From DATBDM01 sp036269915 (GTDB taxonomy: Bacteria; Actinomycetota; Thermoleophilia; Solirubrobacterales; Solirubrobacteraceae): a DNA stretch of 25,114 nt. The first letter of the stretch is position 1; each line of letters starts with the position of its first letter. Shown piece after piece: positions 7,617 to 16,223 of this stretch. A program made the translations under genes and the position numbers. The notes under the pieces were generated by a model that saw nothing but the letters and a program-made list of their open reading frames with translations, did no database searches and was not told where the DNA came from. The stretch lies in contig DATBDM010000100.1 in assembly GCA_036269915.1 (NCBI GenBank), positions 1 through 25,114 on the forward strand, given 5' to 3'.

Positions 7617-9174
7617 TCAGCAGCACGGAGCGACCCTCCGCCGCGGTCATGGCGTCGTGCACGAAGGCGCGCGCCGCGGGCGGGTCCAGATGGGCGGTCG
7701 GCTCGTCGAGGACGAGCACGGGGGCCTGTGAGAGCAGGGCGCGCGCGAGCCCCAGCCGCTGGCGCTGGCCGCCGGAGAGCTCGCGTCCGGCCTCGCCGAC
7801 GAGGGTGTTCCGGCCCTCCGGCAGCGAGCGGACCCAGCCGCCGAGCTGCGCACGGTCGAGCGCGATGTCGATCTCCGCATCGCTCGCCTCCGGCCGGGCG
7901 AGCGCGACGTTCTCGCGGATCGTCGCCGTGAAGACGTGCGCGTCCTGCGCGGCGACCGCGAACGCCGCGCGCACGTCGGCGGCGCGCAGCTCGCGGACGT
8001 CGCGGCCGGCCAGCGTCACGCGGCCGGCCACGGGGTCGAGGAAGCGCAGCAGCAGGCGGACGGCGGTGGTCTTGCCCGTGCCGCTGGCGCCGACGAGCGC
8101 GACGCGCTCACCGGGCTCGATCCGCAGCGCGGCGCCGCCGAGCACGTCCGGTCCGTCGCCGTAGCGCGCCCCGACGTCCTCGAGCGCGACGGCGAACGGC
8201 CAGGCCGGTGCCGGCGCGGGCGCGGGCGGGTCGGCGACCGCCGGCCGCGCGGCGGTGAGCGCGAGCACCCGCGCGCCGGCGCCGAGCGTGGAGGGGAGGG
8301 TGCGGGCGACGGCGGTCAGCGGCGTCACCGCCTCGAACGCCGCGAGCGCCAGCAGGCCGAGCAGCGCCACCTCGACGCGATCGACCGGCGCCGCGAGCGC
8401 GGCGCCAAGGACGCCTGCGACGGTCGCGCCCGTGAGCGCGGTGGCGAGCGCCTCGGCGAGGCCGCCGCCGAGCGCGTCGCGACGCGCGCAGGCCACGAGC
8501 CGCCGGTCGGCCGCCGCGAGCCGTGCCTCGGCGCCTGAGCCGGCGCCCGCCGCGGCGAGCTCGGGCGCGGCCTCCAGCGACGCCACGATCTCCGCCGTGA
8601 GCGTGCCGCGCGCGCCGGCCTGGCGACGTGCGCTGGTGCGGCCCGTGCCGATGGCCACGGCGGGCGGAAGCGTCGCGGCGGCCAGCAGCCCAGCGGCGAG
8701 GACGGCTCCTGCCGCGGGCTCGACCGCCGCGGACGCGCCGACGGTGACCGCCGACGCCGCGACCGCGACGAGCGCGGGGACGAGCCCGCGCAGGTGCAGA
8801 TCCTGCAGCGCGTCGACGTCCGTGACCGCGCGCGCCAGCAGGTCGCCGTGGCGGTACGCGCTCAGCTCGCCCGGGGCGAGCGGCTCGATCCTGGCGAGCA
8901 CCCGCGCGCGGACGCGGGCGAGCACCCGGAGCGCGAGGTCGTGCGAAGCGAGCCGCTCGCCGTAGCGGGCGAGCGGCCGAGCGAGGCCGAAGAAGCGGAC
9001 CGCGACGATCGCCACGGTGAGCGACAGGATCGGCGGCTGCTCCGCGGCGCGCGTGATCAGGTACCCGGCGGTCGCCATCAGGCCGGCGGCGCACACGATC
9101 GAGGCCGTGCCCAGCGCCACGGCGAGCGCCAGCCGCCCGCGTGGCGCGCCGGCGAGGCGCAGCAGCGCCCTCAT
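7516..9174 (-). CDS. cydC: CydC, subunit of the CydDC thiol-reductant ABC exporter
   Basis: Predicted 552-residue ABC exporter half with an N-terminal six-helix domain (about 1-300) and a C-terminal ATPase. The N-terminal stretch LMATAGYLITRAAEQPPIL and AVRFFGLARPLARYGERLASHD (32-79) is characteristic of CydC. The ATPase has Walker A GASGTGKT (362-369), a canonical signature LSGGQ (466-470), Walker B VLVLDEP (486-492) and the H-loop His522. With CydD it exports cysteine/glutathione-type reductant or handles haem, and it is needed to assemble cytochrome bd. The ATG at 9174 overlaps the cydD stop (ATGA). It is the last gene of the NDH-2-cydABDC operon. The 3' end overlaps DUF389 convergently, and no separate terminator is visible there. 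Confidence 0.9.
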   Translation of the reverse strand: MRALLRLAGAPRGRLALAVALGTASIVCAAGLMATAGYLITRAAEQPPILSLTVAIVAVRFFGLARPLARYGERLASHDLALRVLARVRARVLARIEPLAPGELSAYRHGDLLARAVTDVDALQDLHLRGLVPALVAVAASAVTVGASAAVEPAAGAVLAAGLLAAATLPPAVAIGTGRTSARRQAGARGTLTAEIVASLEAAPELAAAGAGSGAEARLAAADRRLVACARRDALGGGLAEALATALTGATVAGVLGAALAAPVDRVEVALLGLLALAAFEAVTPLTAVARTLPSTLGAGARVLALTAARPAVADPPAPAPAPAWPFAVALEDVGARYGDGPDVLGGAALRIEPGERVALVGASGTGKTTAVRLLLRFLDPVAGRVTLAGRDVRELRAADVRAAFAVAAQDAHVFTATIRENVALARPEASDAEIDIALDRAQLGGWVRSLPEGRNTLVGEAGRELSGGQRQRLGLARALLSQAPVLVLDEPTAHLDPPAARAFVHDAMTAAEGRSVLLITHRPEGLELADRVLRLERGRVAALPASAAPAA

Positions 9175-10841
9175 GCCGCCGCCCGCAGCGGCTCGGGGAC
9201 GATCGCGCCTCGCTCGAGGCGCAGGACGCGGTCCGCGCCGGCGGCGAGCTCTGGCCGGTGCGCGATCACCAGCAGGGTGCGCTCGCCGCCGAGCCGGGCG
9301 ATGGTCGCGGCGACATGGGCGACGGCCTCCGGATCGAGGTCGGCGGCCGGCTCGTCGAGGATCAGCAGCGGCGTGTCGCGCGCGAGCGCGCGTGCCAGCG
9401 CGATGCGGCGGCGCTCGCCCGGCGAGAGCGCGCGGCCGCCGTCGCCGACGATCGTGTCGTAGCCGTCGGGCAGTCGCGCGATGACGCCGTCCGCGCCGGC
9501 GAGCCGCGCGGCGGCTCGCAGCTGCGCCCGGGACGCCCGCGGAGCGCCGAGTGCCAGGTTGTCGGCGACGCTCGCGCGCAGCAGCACGGGATGCTGCGGC
9601 ACCCAGGCCACCCGCGCCCGCCAGGCGGCGGGGTCGCACGTCGCGAGGTCCACGCCGCCGGCCAGCACGCGGCCGGACGTCGGCGCCAGCAGCCCGGCGA
9701 GCAGCGCCGCAACGGTGCTCTTGCCGGCGCCGCTCGCCCCGACGAGCGCGACCGTCTCGCCCGGCGCCAGCTCCAGGTCGAGGTCCGCGAGCACCGGCGC
9801 GGCGCGCGCCGGATAGGCGAACGACACGCGCTCCAGCCGCACGGGCACCTGCGCGGGGTCGGGCGCCGGTGCGCGCCCTCGCGCGGGCACCTCGGGCGGG
9901 GCGTCGAGCAGCTCGAGCAGGCGCTCGGCGACCGCCAGGCCGTCGGCGCTCGCGTGGTACTCGGCGCCCAGCCGGCGCAGCGGCAGGTAGAGCTCGGGCG
10001 CGAGCACGAGCACGGTGAGCCCGGTCTGCAGGCCGAGCGAGCCGTCCGCGAGCCGCACGCCGGCGGTGACCGCCACGAGCGCGACGCCGAGCGTCGCGGC
10101 GAGTTCGAGCACCGCGCCCGAGAGGAACGCCAGCCGCAGCGTCGAGAGCGTCGCGCGGCGGTAGGCGTCGCCCGCGTCCGCGACGCGCGCCGCCTGCTCG
10201 GAACCGCGGCCGAAGGCGCGCAGCGTCGGCAGCCCCCGGACGACGTCGAGGAACTGCGCCGACAGGCGGCGCAGGGCATCGCCGCGCTCGGCGGCGCGCT
10301 GCGCGCTCGCCCGGCCGATCAGCCACATGAAGACGGGCACGAACGGCAGGGTGAGCGCCATCACGATCGCCGACTCGAGATCGAGGGCGGCGACCCAGGC
10401 GATGATCGCGGGTGGCACGAGCGCGGCCAGCACGAGCTGGGGCAGCGACCGGGCGAAGTGGCTCTCGAGCGCATCCACGCCCTGCACCGCCACCGCGGCG
10501 AGCTCGCCGCTCCCGGTGCCGTCGAGCGCGAGCGGGTGCGCCCGCAGCCGCCGCGCGAGAACCCCGAGGCGCAGCTCGGACATCACGCTCCCCGCGGCGC
10601 GCCGGCCGGTGACCTCCATCGCCCACCCGAGCGCGCCGCGCGCCGCGAACGCGAGCGCCAGCAGCACGAGATCGCGGGTCGCGACGGGATCACCGGCGAA
10701 GGCGGTCGCGACGATCCGCGCCAGCAGCGCCGCCTGCGCGACGATCGGGACGACGGTGCACAGCCCGAGCGCGACGTCGGCCGCGAGCAGCGGGCGCACC
10801 GCGCGCGTGCGGCGCAGCAGGCGCGGGTCCAGCGGGCGCAT
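9171..10841 (-). CDS. cydD: CydD, subunit of the CydDC thiol-reductant ABC exporter
   Basis: Predicted 556-residue ABC exporter half. Transmembrane region about 15-290 includes GLPTLRAFGRGSEQA (203-217), typical of CydD coupling regions. The ATPase has Walker A GASGAGKS (368-375), Walker B LLILDEP (492-498) and H-loop His528. The signature is LSPGE (472-476) rather than LSGGQ. The partner CydC has the canonical signature, so the two composite ATP sites are probably unequal. The ATG at 10841 lies 6 bp after the cydB stop, and the 3' end overlaps cydC by ATGA. The D/C assignment rests on the N-terminal features of both proteins and on the usual cydABDC order. Confidence 0.9.
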   Translation of the reverse strand: MRPLDPRLLRRTRAVRPLLAADVALGLCTVVPIVAQAALLARIVATAFAGDPVATRDLVLLALAFAARGALGWAMEVTGRRAAGSVMSELRLGVLARRLRAHPLALDGTGSGELAAVAVQGVDALESHFARSLPQLVLAALVPPAIIAWVAALDLESAIVMALTLPFVPVFMWLIGRASAQRAAERGDALRRLSAQFLDVVRGLPTLRAFGRGSEQAARVADAGDAYRRATLSTLRLAFLSGAVLELAATLGVALVAVTAGVRLADGSLGLQTGLTVLVLAPELYLPLRRLGAEYHASADGLAVAERLLELLDAPPEVPARGRAPAPDPAQVPVRLERVSFAYPARAAPVLADLDLELAPGETVALVGASGAGKSTVAALLAGLLAPTSGRVLAGGVDLATCDPAAWRARVAWVPQHPVLLRASVADNLALGAPRASRAQLRAAARLAGADGVIARLPDGYDTIVGDGGRALSPGERRRIALARALARDTPLLILDEPAADLDPEAVAHVAATIARLGGERTLLVIAHRPELAAGADRVLRLERGAIVPEPLRAAA

Positions 10842-10847
10842 CGCGGC

Positions 10848-11894
10848 TCAGCCCGCGCGGGCGCGGGCGCGCGGCTCGGCGGCGGGCTGCGCCGGCTTGG
10901 AGCCGACCCGCGCGCGCAGCACGTGGTAGGTCCACGCCTGGTAGGCGAGCACGAGCGGCGTGAAGATCGCGGCGACCACGGTGATCACCACCAGCGCGTA
11001 GTGCTCGGCGGCCGCGCCGGACACGGTCAGGCTGTTGGCGAACGCGGGATGGGACACGAGCACGCGCGGATAGAGCGCGGTGAACAGCGTCGCGATCCAG
11101 CCCGCGGCGGCGACGGCGGTGAGCACGAAGGCGCGTCCACTGCGACCGCCGCGCACCAGCGCCGCCGCGGCCAACAGCGCCGCCCCGGTGAGCACGGCGG
11201 GCACGGCGGGGCCGAGCACGCCGCGCGCGTTGCGCTCGGTCGCCACCACGACCGTCCAGGCGAGGAAGGCGATCACGATGAGCGCGCAGGGGATGGCGAG
11301 CGCGCGTGCGGCTGCGCCCGCCCGCGAGCGCAGCTCGCCACCGAGGCGCAGCGTGAGGAAGGTCGCGCCGTGCAGCGCGAACAGGGCGACCGCGGCGAGC
11401 CCACCGGCGACGGTGTAGGCGCTGATCAGGTCCGACAGCGAGCCCGTGAAGTGCCCGTCGCCGTCGAGCGGGACGCCGTGCAGCAGGTTGGCGAGCGCCA
11501 GCCCCCAGACGAAGGGAGCGCCGATGCTCGCGATCGTGTTCGCCCGCGTCCAGGCGCCGCGCCAGCGCGCGCCGTCGCGGCGCTCGCGCCACTCGAAGGA
11601 GACCACGCGCACGATCAGCAGCACGAGCACCAGCAGCAGCGCGAGGTAGAAGCCCGAGAACATCGTCGCGTACCAGGCCGGGAAGGCAGCGAACGTCGCC
11701 CCCGCGGCGACGACCAGCCAGACCTCGTTGCCGTCCCACACCGGCGCGATGGTGTCGAGCACCGTCGAGCGCTCCCGCGCGTCGCGTCCGACCACCCCGA
11801 GCAGCATCCCGACGCCGAAGTCGAAGCCCTCGAGCACGAAGTAGCCGCCCCAGAGGACCGCGATCAGGCAGAACCAGACGATCGGGAGCGTCAC
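10848..11894 (-). CDS. cydB: Cytochrome bd quinol oxidase subunit II
   Basis: Predicted 348-residue integral membrane protein with about eight to nine helices and of usual CydB length. It starts with the classic segment YFVLEGFDFGVGML (18-31) followed by APVWDGNEVWLV (50-61), both strongly conserved in CydB. NLLHGVPLDGDGHFTG (136-151) lies in a periplasmic loop. It forms the heterodimeric quinol oxidase with CydA and reduces oxygen to water without pumping protons. The start is a GTG at 11894 overlapping the cydA stop (GTGA). The frame is open upstream but that part is out-of-frame cydA sequence. The C-terminus is Arg/Ala-rich. The next gene, cydD, follows after 6 bp. Confidence 0.93.
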   Translation of the reverse strand: MTLPIVWFCLIAVLWGGYFVLEGFDFGVGMLLGVVGRDARERSTVLDTIAPVWDGNEVWLVVAAGATFAAFPAWYATMFSGFYLALLLVLVLLIVRVVSFEWRERRDGARWRGAWTRANTIASIGAPFVWGLALANLLHGVPLDGDGHFTGSLSDLISAYTVAGGLAAVALFALHGATFLTLRLGGELRSRAGAAARALAIPCALIVIAFLAWTVVVATERNARGVLGPAVPAVLTGAALLAAAALVRGGRSGRAFVLTAVAAAGWIATLFTALYPRVLVSHPAFANSLTVSGAAAEHYALVVITVVAAIFTPLVLAYQAWTYHVLRARVGSKPAQPAAEPRARARAG

Positions 11895-13267
11895 GCCGGA
11901 ACCGCCGGGACCGCCGGAGCGGGGTCGAGCCGCGCGAAGCGGCGCAGCAGCACGAAGTCGACGACCGCGAGCGCGGCGTAGAGCAGCGCGAAGACCGCCA
12001 GGCTGATGATCAGGCTGGTCGTGCCGACGCTCGGCGAGTGCGCGTTCGCCGTCTGCAGCAGCCCCTGGACGATCCACGGCTGACGGCCCATCTCGGTCAG
12101 CACCCAGCCCGCGCTCGCGGCGAGGAACGGCAGCGCGACGGCCGGCACCGCGAGGCGGAGGAACCAGCGCGCCTTCTCGATCCGGTGCCGCCGGTACAGC
12201 CACGCGCCGGCGAGCGCGACGAGCACCATCAGCGCGCCGGAGTAGGCCATCACCCGCATCGCCCAGTACACGGGCCGCACCGGCGGGATGTAGTTGCCGG
12301 GGCCGTAGCGCTGCTGGTAGCTCGCGTTGACCTGGTTGAGGCCCTCGACCTTGGCGTGGAAGTTGCCCTCGGCCAGGAACGAGAGCAGCTTCGGCACGGC
12401 GATCTGGAAGTCCGGGTCCGGGTGCTGGGGCGAGAAGCCGCCGATCTGGAACAGCGAGAAGCTCGCCGGCTGCTGGGAGTTCCACAGCGCCTCGGCGGCG
12501 GCGATCTTCATCGGCTGGTAGTCGGTCGTGGCGAGCCCGAAGCGCGAACCGACGCTCATGTTGGCGATCGTCGCCGGCACCGCGACGATCAGCGCGAGCG
12601 CCGCGGCGCGCAGGAAGACGTCGACGTTGCGCCGCCGGGCGAGATGCCAGCACGCGACCCCGAGCACGACCAGCGACCCGGTCGTGAGCGCGACGAGCAT
12701 GGTGTGCGCGAACGCGAAGAGCGCGAAGCGGTTCGAGAGCAGCGCGCCGACGTCGGTCAGCTGCGCGTCGCCGCCGGCGACCTTGAAGCCGACCGGCCGC
12801 TGCATCCACGAGTTCGCGACGAGGATGAAGTACGCCGACAGCCAGGTCCCGGCCGCCGCGAGCCAGATCGTGGCGAGGTGCACGCGCGGGCTGAGCCGGT
12901 CCCAGCCGAACACCCAGAGCCCCAGGAACGTCGCCTCGAGGAAGAACGCCGCCAGGCCCTCGATCGCCAGCGGCGCGCCGAAGACGCCGCCGACGTACTC
13001 CGAGTAGACCGACCAGTTCATGCCGAACTGGAACTCCTGCACGAGGCCCGTCGCCACCCCGACCGCGAAGTTGATCAGCAGCAGGGCGCCGAAGAACCGC
13101 GTCAGACGCAGCCAGGCGTCGACGCCGGTGCGCTGCCAGGTGGTCTGCATGATCGCGACGAGCGGAGCGAGCCCGAGCGTCAGCGGCACGAACAGGAAGT
13201 GGTACAGCGACGTCATCCCGAACTGGAGGCGCGCCAGGTCGACGTCCGTGAGCGCGACCAGGCTCAC
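11891..13267 (-). CDS. cydA: Cytochrome bd quinol oxidase subunit I
   Basis: Predicted 458-residue haem-bearing subunit with nine or so helices. The expected ligands are visible: His23 (LYHFLF) and His188 (AHTML) and Met393 (TEMGRQPW), corresponding to the haem b595/d and b558 ligands of the family. The acidic residues Glu103 and Glu111 fall in AIEGLAAFFLEATF. The quinol-binding region starts QPMKIAAAE (251-259) with Lys254 and Glu259. The Q-loop is shorter than in the long E. coli type, which makes this a short-loop enzyme. The start is GTG 13267, overlapping the NDH-2 stop as GTGA (13264-13267); the sequence upstream in this frame is antisense-like. It is high-affinity respiration, typically used at low oxygen or under stress, and is co-transcribed with NDH-2. 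Confidence 0.94.
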   Translation of the reverse strand: MSLVALTDVDLARLQFGMTSLYHFLFVPLTLGLAPLVAIMQTTWQRTGVDAWLRLTRFFGALLLINFAVGVATGLVQEFQFGMNWSVYSEYVGGVFGAPLAIEGLAAFFLEATFLGLWVFGWDRLSPRVHLATIWLAAAGTWLSAYFILVANSWMQRPVGFKVAGGDAQLTDVGALLSNRFALFAFAHTMLVALTTGSLVVLGVACWHLARRRNVDVFLRAAALALIVAVPATIANMSVGSRFGLATTDYQPMKIAAAEALWNSQQPASFSLFQIGGFSPQHPDPDFQIAVPKLLSFLAEGNFHAKVEGLNQVNASYQQRYGPGNYIPPVRPVYWAMRVMAYSGALMVLVALAGAWLYRRHRIEKARWFLRLAVPAVALPFLAASAGWVLTEMGRQPWIVQGLLQTANAHSPSVGTTSLIISLAVFALLYAALAVVDFVLLRRFARLDPAPAVPAVPA

Positions 13268-14616
13268 GTCACGGCGGCGGGCGTCCGGGCGGGGGTGTCG
13301 TCGGCGTCCCAGTCGATGTGCGCGGCCTCCGTGCGGTCGAGCACCTGCGGGCCACGCGACTTCGAGAAGTAGTCCCAGCCCCACGTGATGAACGCGTCGA
13401 TGCGGTTGCGCACGCCGGTCATCAGCGACGCGTGCACCCCGAGCCAGGCCGAGAACGCGATCGCGCCATGCAGCTCGTGGCGATGGGCGCCGACCTCGGC
13501 GATCGCCGCCCCGCGCCCGATCATGGCCATGATCCCCTTGTCGTGGTAGTGGAACGGCGCGCCCGTCCGGTCCTCGAGGAACGCGACGACGTTGTCCGCG
13601 GCGCACGTGCCGGACTGCAACGCCACCGAGCCCAGCTGCGGGAGCGCCTCGCCGTCGGCGCCGGCGATGTTGGCCATGTCGCCCAGCACGAACACGCCGG
13701 GGAAGCCGCTGACGGAGAGGTCGTCGCGGACGTCGACCCGCCCGCCCCGGCCCTGGGGGAGACCGGAGCGGGCGGCGAGCGGCGGGGCCTTGATTCCGCC
13801 GCCCCAGACGACGCACCGGGTCGGGATCAACGTCCCGTCGGCGAGCTTGACGTGGTCGGCCGCGACCTCGGAGACCGCGACGCCGAGGTGCATCTGGACG
13901 CCCTTGCGGCCGAGCACCTTGGCGACGTAGTCGTGCGCGTGCTCGGAGAAGGCGCCGAGGAGGGTGTGCCCGAGGTCGACGACGTGCACCTGCGCGGCGG
14001 AGACCGCGAGGTCGCGGTACTCGACCGACATCGTCTCGTGGATCATGTCGGCGAGCGCGCCCGCCACCTCGACCCCGGTCGGTCCGCCGCCGACCACCAC
14101 GAAGTTCAGCGCGCCGCGCGCGAGCAGATCCGGGTCGCGGTCGGCGTCCTCGAAGGCGCCGATGATGCGCGAGCGCAGCCGGGTCGCGTCGTCGAGCGAG
14201 TAGAGCGGGAAGGTGTGCTCCTCCGCACCCGGCGTGCGGAAGAAGTTGGGCTGCGAGCCGGCGGCGAGGACCAGCGCGTCGCCCTCGATGCGGGTTCCGT
14301 CGGCCGTCTCGACGGCGTGCGCGGCGGGATCGATCGCCGTCACCTCGGCGAGCTTGACGTCGGCGTTGGGGTGCTCGCGCACGAGCTTGCGCAGCGAGTA
14401 CGCGATGTCGCTCGGCGCCAGCTGCGAGGTGGCCACCTGGTAGAGCAGCGGCTGGAACTGGTGGTAGTTGTTGCGGTCGACCAGCGTCACGCGCAGCTCG
14501 TCGTGGCTCGCGAGGCTCCGGACGCAGCCGACGCCGGCGAAGCCCCCTCCGACGACGATCACGTGCTTGCGCTCGTCTCGCGGCGATGTGTCGGGCGAGG
14601 TCACGAGGGCGATCAT
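13264..14616 (-). CDS. ndh: Type II NADH:quinone oxidoreductase (NDH-2)
   Basis: Predicted 450-residue flavoprotein, peripheral on the inner face of the membrane. It has an N-terminal FAD-binding GGGFAG (23-28), a central NAD(H)-binding GGGPTGVEVAG (176-186), the second FAD contact FVLGDMAN (309-316), the quinone-site ALQSG region (332-336), and a C-terminal membrane-attachment region rich in aromatics (TWGWDYFSKS, 411-420). It passes electrons from NADH to quinone without pumping protons and feeds the bd oxidase encoded immediately downstream. The ATG at 14616 is 20 bp from the dyad. An in-frame GTG at 14604 would give 446 residues and a 32-bp spacing matching other dyad-linked genes. It is the first gene of a five-gene operon. 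Family membership is clear, and the physical linkage to cydA makes NDH-2 much likelier than another FAD-dependent disulphide-type reductase. Confidence 0.92.
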   Translation of the reverse strand: MIALVTSPDTSPRDERKHVIVVGGGFAGVGCVRSLASHDELRVTLVDRNNYHQFQPLLYQVATSQLAPSDIAYSLRKLVREHPNADVKLAEVTAIDPAAHAVETADGTRIEGDALVLAAGSQPNFFRTPGAEEHTFPLYSLDDATRLRSRIIGAFEDADRDPDLLARGALNFVVVGGGPTGVEVAGALADMIHETMSVEYRDLAVSAAQVHVVDLGHTLLGAFSEHAHDYVAKVLGRKGVQMHLGVAVSEVAADHVKLADGTLIPTRCVVWGGGIKAPPLAARSGLPQGRGGRVDVRDDLSVSGFPGVFVLGDMANIAGADGEALPQLGSVALQSGTCAADNVVAFLEDRTGAPFHYHDKGIMAMIGRGAAIAEVGAHRHELHGAIAFSAWLGVHASLMTGVRNRIDAFITWGWDYFSKSRGPQVLDRTEAAHIDWDADDTPARTPAAVT

Positions 14617-14636
14617 CCGCCGCTGGAGGGGGCCGT

Positions 14637-14657
14637 CATCACCCGGAGCGGGTGATG
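14637..14657. promoter_or_regulatory. Recurrent 21-bp dyad, copy 3 (perfect; NDH-2 / Usp divergent promoter)
   Basis: Left arm CATCACCCG, spacer GAG, right arm CGGGTGATG. The 9-bp arms are perfectly complementary, making this the best copy in the window. It lies between the divergent NDH-2-cyd operon and the Usp operon, 20 bp from the NDH-2 ATG (32 bp from an alternative GTG) and 32 bp from the Usp ATG at 14690. Confidence 0.8.
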
Positions 14658-14689
14658 CGGCCGCTGCCCCCGGAGGGGACCGTACTGAT

Positions 14690-15577
14690 ATGAGCGCACC
14701 GATCCTCGCCGCCTACTGCCCGCACGACGCCGACCGTGCGCCGGTCGAGTTCGCGGTCGCGGCCGCGCGCGCGACCGGCGACCCGCTCGTCATCGTCTCG
14801 GTCCACCCGCCCGACGCCGCGGCGATCGAGGCGCTCGCGTCAGAGCTCGCCGCCGACGGTGTCGTCGCCTCGGTGGAGGTCGTCGATCACGGCTCGCCCG
14901 CGCACGAGATCGGTCGCGTCGTCGGCGAACGATCGCCGCAGCTGCTCGTGCTGGGCTCGACATCGCGTGGCCCGCGTGGTCGCGTGCTGCCGGGCAGCAC
15001 CGCCGAGCGGCTGATCGGTGGATCGCCGTGCCCCGTCGCGGTCGTGCCCCATGGCTTCGCGCGTCCCGCGGGCGGCATGCAGACCGTCGCGGCCGGCTAT
15101 GCGCCGACGCCCGAGGGCCGCGCCGCGCTGGCCGCCGCCGCGCGGCTGGCCCGCGCGTTCGGCGCCCGCCTGCGGGTCGTCCGGGTGCTCGACCCGCGCC
15201 ACGCCGAGGAGCAGTCGCCCGGGCTGATGGCCGCGCAGCACCACGACACGGACATCGACGAGGGGATCGCCGGCCGCGAGCGGATCACCGAGCGCGCCGA
15301 GCTCGAGTCGGCCGTCGCCGCGGCCGCCGAGGGCCTGGAGGCGGACATCGACGTGCTCTACCAGGACCCGGCCGACGGGCTCGACGCGGCCTCGCAGGTC
15401 GTCGACCTGCTGGTGATGGGCTCGCGCTCGCACGGCCCGTTGCGCTCCGTGGCGCTCGGCGGCGTCTCGCGCCGGGTCATCGCGCGCGCCGCCTGCCCCG
15501 TTCTCGTGCTGCCGCGCGGCAGCGAGGAGACGACGGATGCGCTGCTCGGCGCCGCGGAGGCCGAGGCGCGGGCGTAG
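14690..15577 (+). CDS. Tandem-domain universal stress protein
   Basis: Predicted 295-residue protein with two Usp domains. Domain 1 (about 3-121) ends with the ATP-binding pattern LGSTSRGPRGRVLPGST (88-104) then PCPVAVVP (113-120). Domain 2 (about 128-276) has MGSRSHGPLRSVALGGVS (243-260) then CPVLVLP (269-275). The second GS is replaced by GG in domain 2, so nucleotide binding there may be weaker. Two-domain Usp proteins are typical of actinobacteria and are often induced under hypoxia or dormancy. The ATG at 14690 is preceded by GGAGGGG (14672-14678) and lies 32 bp from the perfect dyad. The regulator gene follows after 4 bp, so they form one operon. The frame is open further upstream, but that sequence is antisense to NDH-2. 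Confidence 0.92.
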   Translation: MSAPILAAYCPHDADRAPVEFAVAAARATGDPLVIVSVHPPDAAAIEALASELAADGVVASVEVVDHGSPAHEIGRVVGERSPQLLVLGSTSRGPRGRVLPGSTAERLIGGSPCPVAVVPHGFARPAGGMQTVAAGYAPTPEGRAALAAAARLARAFGARLRVVRVLDPRHAEEQSPGLMAAQHHDTDIDEGIAGRERITERAELESAVAAAAEGLEADIDVLYQDPADGLDAASQVVDLLVMGSRSHGPLRSVALGGVSRRVIARAACPVLVLPRGSEETTDALLGAAEAEARA

Positions 15578-15581
15578 GCGT

Positions 15582-16172
15582 GTGCCGGGCGAGGGCTGGT
15601 CAGGGCTCTTCTCCGCGGCGTTCGCGCAGTCGCGCAACGCGATGGCGCTCGTCGACGGACAGCGCTGCCTGGTCGACGTCAACGGCGCCTACCTGCGCCT
15701 GGCCGACCGTCGCCGCGACGAGCTGATCGGGCGCCCGATCGGGACGTTCGTGGTCGGAGGGCCGCTGCTCACGCCGGCGCAGTGGGACGCGGAGATCGCC
15801 GACGGCCGCGCCGACGGGGAGGCGATGTTCACGCGCCCGGACGGTGAGACGGTCGGCGTGCAGTGGGCGGCGACGGCCGAGGTGGTCACCGGCCGGCGCC
15901 TGGTCCTCTTCGTCGCCCTCAACACCTCTCGCGCAGGCCCGCGCTTCCGCCGTCCCGAGGTCCCGGCGACGGCCGCACCGCTCTCTCCGCGCGAGCTTGA
16001 CGTAGTGCGCCTTGTCGCCGCCGGCGGCACGGCGACCGAGATCGGCGACGAGCTCCGGCTCTCCCACCACACAGTGCGGACCCACGTGCGCAACGCGATG
16101 GACAAGCTCGGCGCCCGCTCACGCGCGCACCTGGTCGCGCAGGCGCTGGGCCACGGCCACGTGCTCGCGTGA
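15582..16172 (+). CDS. PAS-domain LuxR-family transcriptional regulator
   Basis: Predicted 196-residue protein. Residues about 8-115 form a PAS-like sensor (SRNAMALVDGQRCLVDVNGAYLRL, then a VGVQWAATAEVV strand typical of the PAS core). Residues about 132-190 form a GerE/LuxR helix-turn-helix: LSPRELDVVRLVAAGGTATEIGDE, then LSHHTVRTHVRNAMDKLGARSR. There is no receiver domain and no obvious cofactor residue, so the signal is unknown. The start is GTG 15582, 4 bp after the Usp stop; no in-frame ATG would keep the PAS domain. Co-transcription with Usp puts it under the dyad at 14637-14657. It is a second candidate for the dyad-binding protein besides the LAL regulator. Its function as a DNA-binding protein is clear from the HTH, but its targets are inferred. 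Confidence 0.85.
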   Translation: MPGEGWSGLFSAAFAQSRNAMALVDGQRCLVDVNGAYLRLADRRRDELIGRPIGTFVVGGPLLTPAQWDAEIADGRADGEAMFTRPDGETVGVQWAATAEVVTGRRLVLFVALNTSRAGPRFRRPEVPATAAPLSPRELDVVRLVAAGGTATEIGDELRLSHHTVRTHVRNAMDKLGARSRAHLVAQALGHGHVLA

Positions 16173-16223
16173 TCGCGCAACGGTGGGATCGAACGGACGA
16201 CGCTCGCACGCCACGATGGAGGC

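Noticed and set aside
9141..11981. A 946-codon plus-strand open frame opposite cydB-cydD
   Set aside because: Composition is almost only R, G, A, E, H, Q and P with no domain pattern. The opposite strand carries cydB, cydD and part of cydC with all motifs.
12248..12256. CATCACCCG half-site inside cydA
   Set aside because: It has no complementary second arm after a 3-nt spacer and encodes conserved membrane-segment residues; most likely chance.
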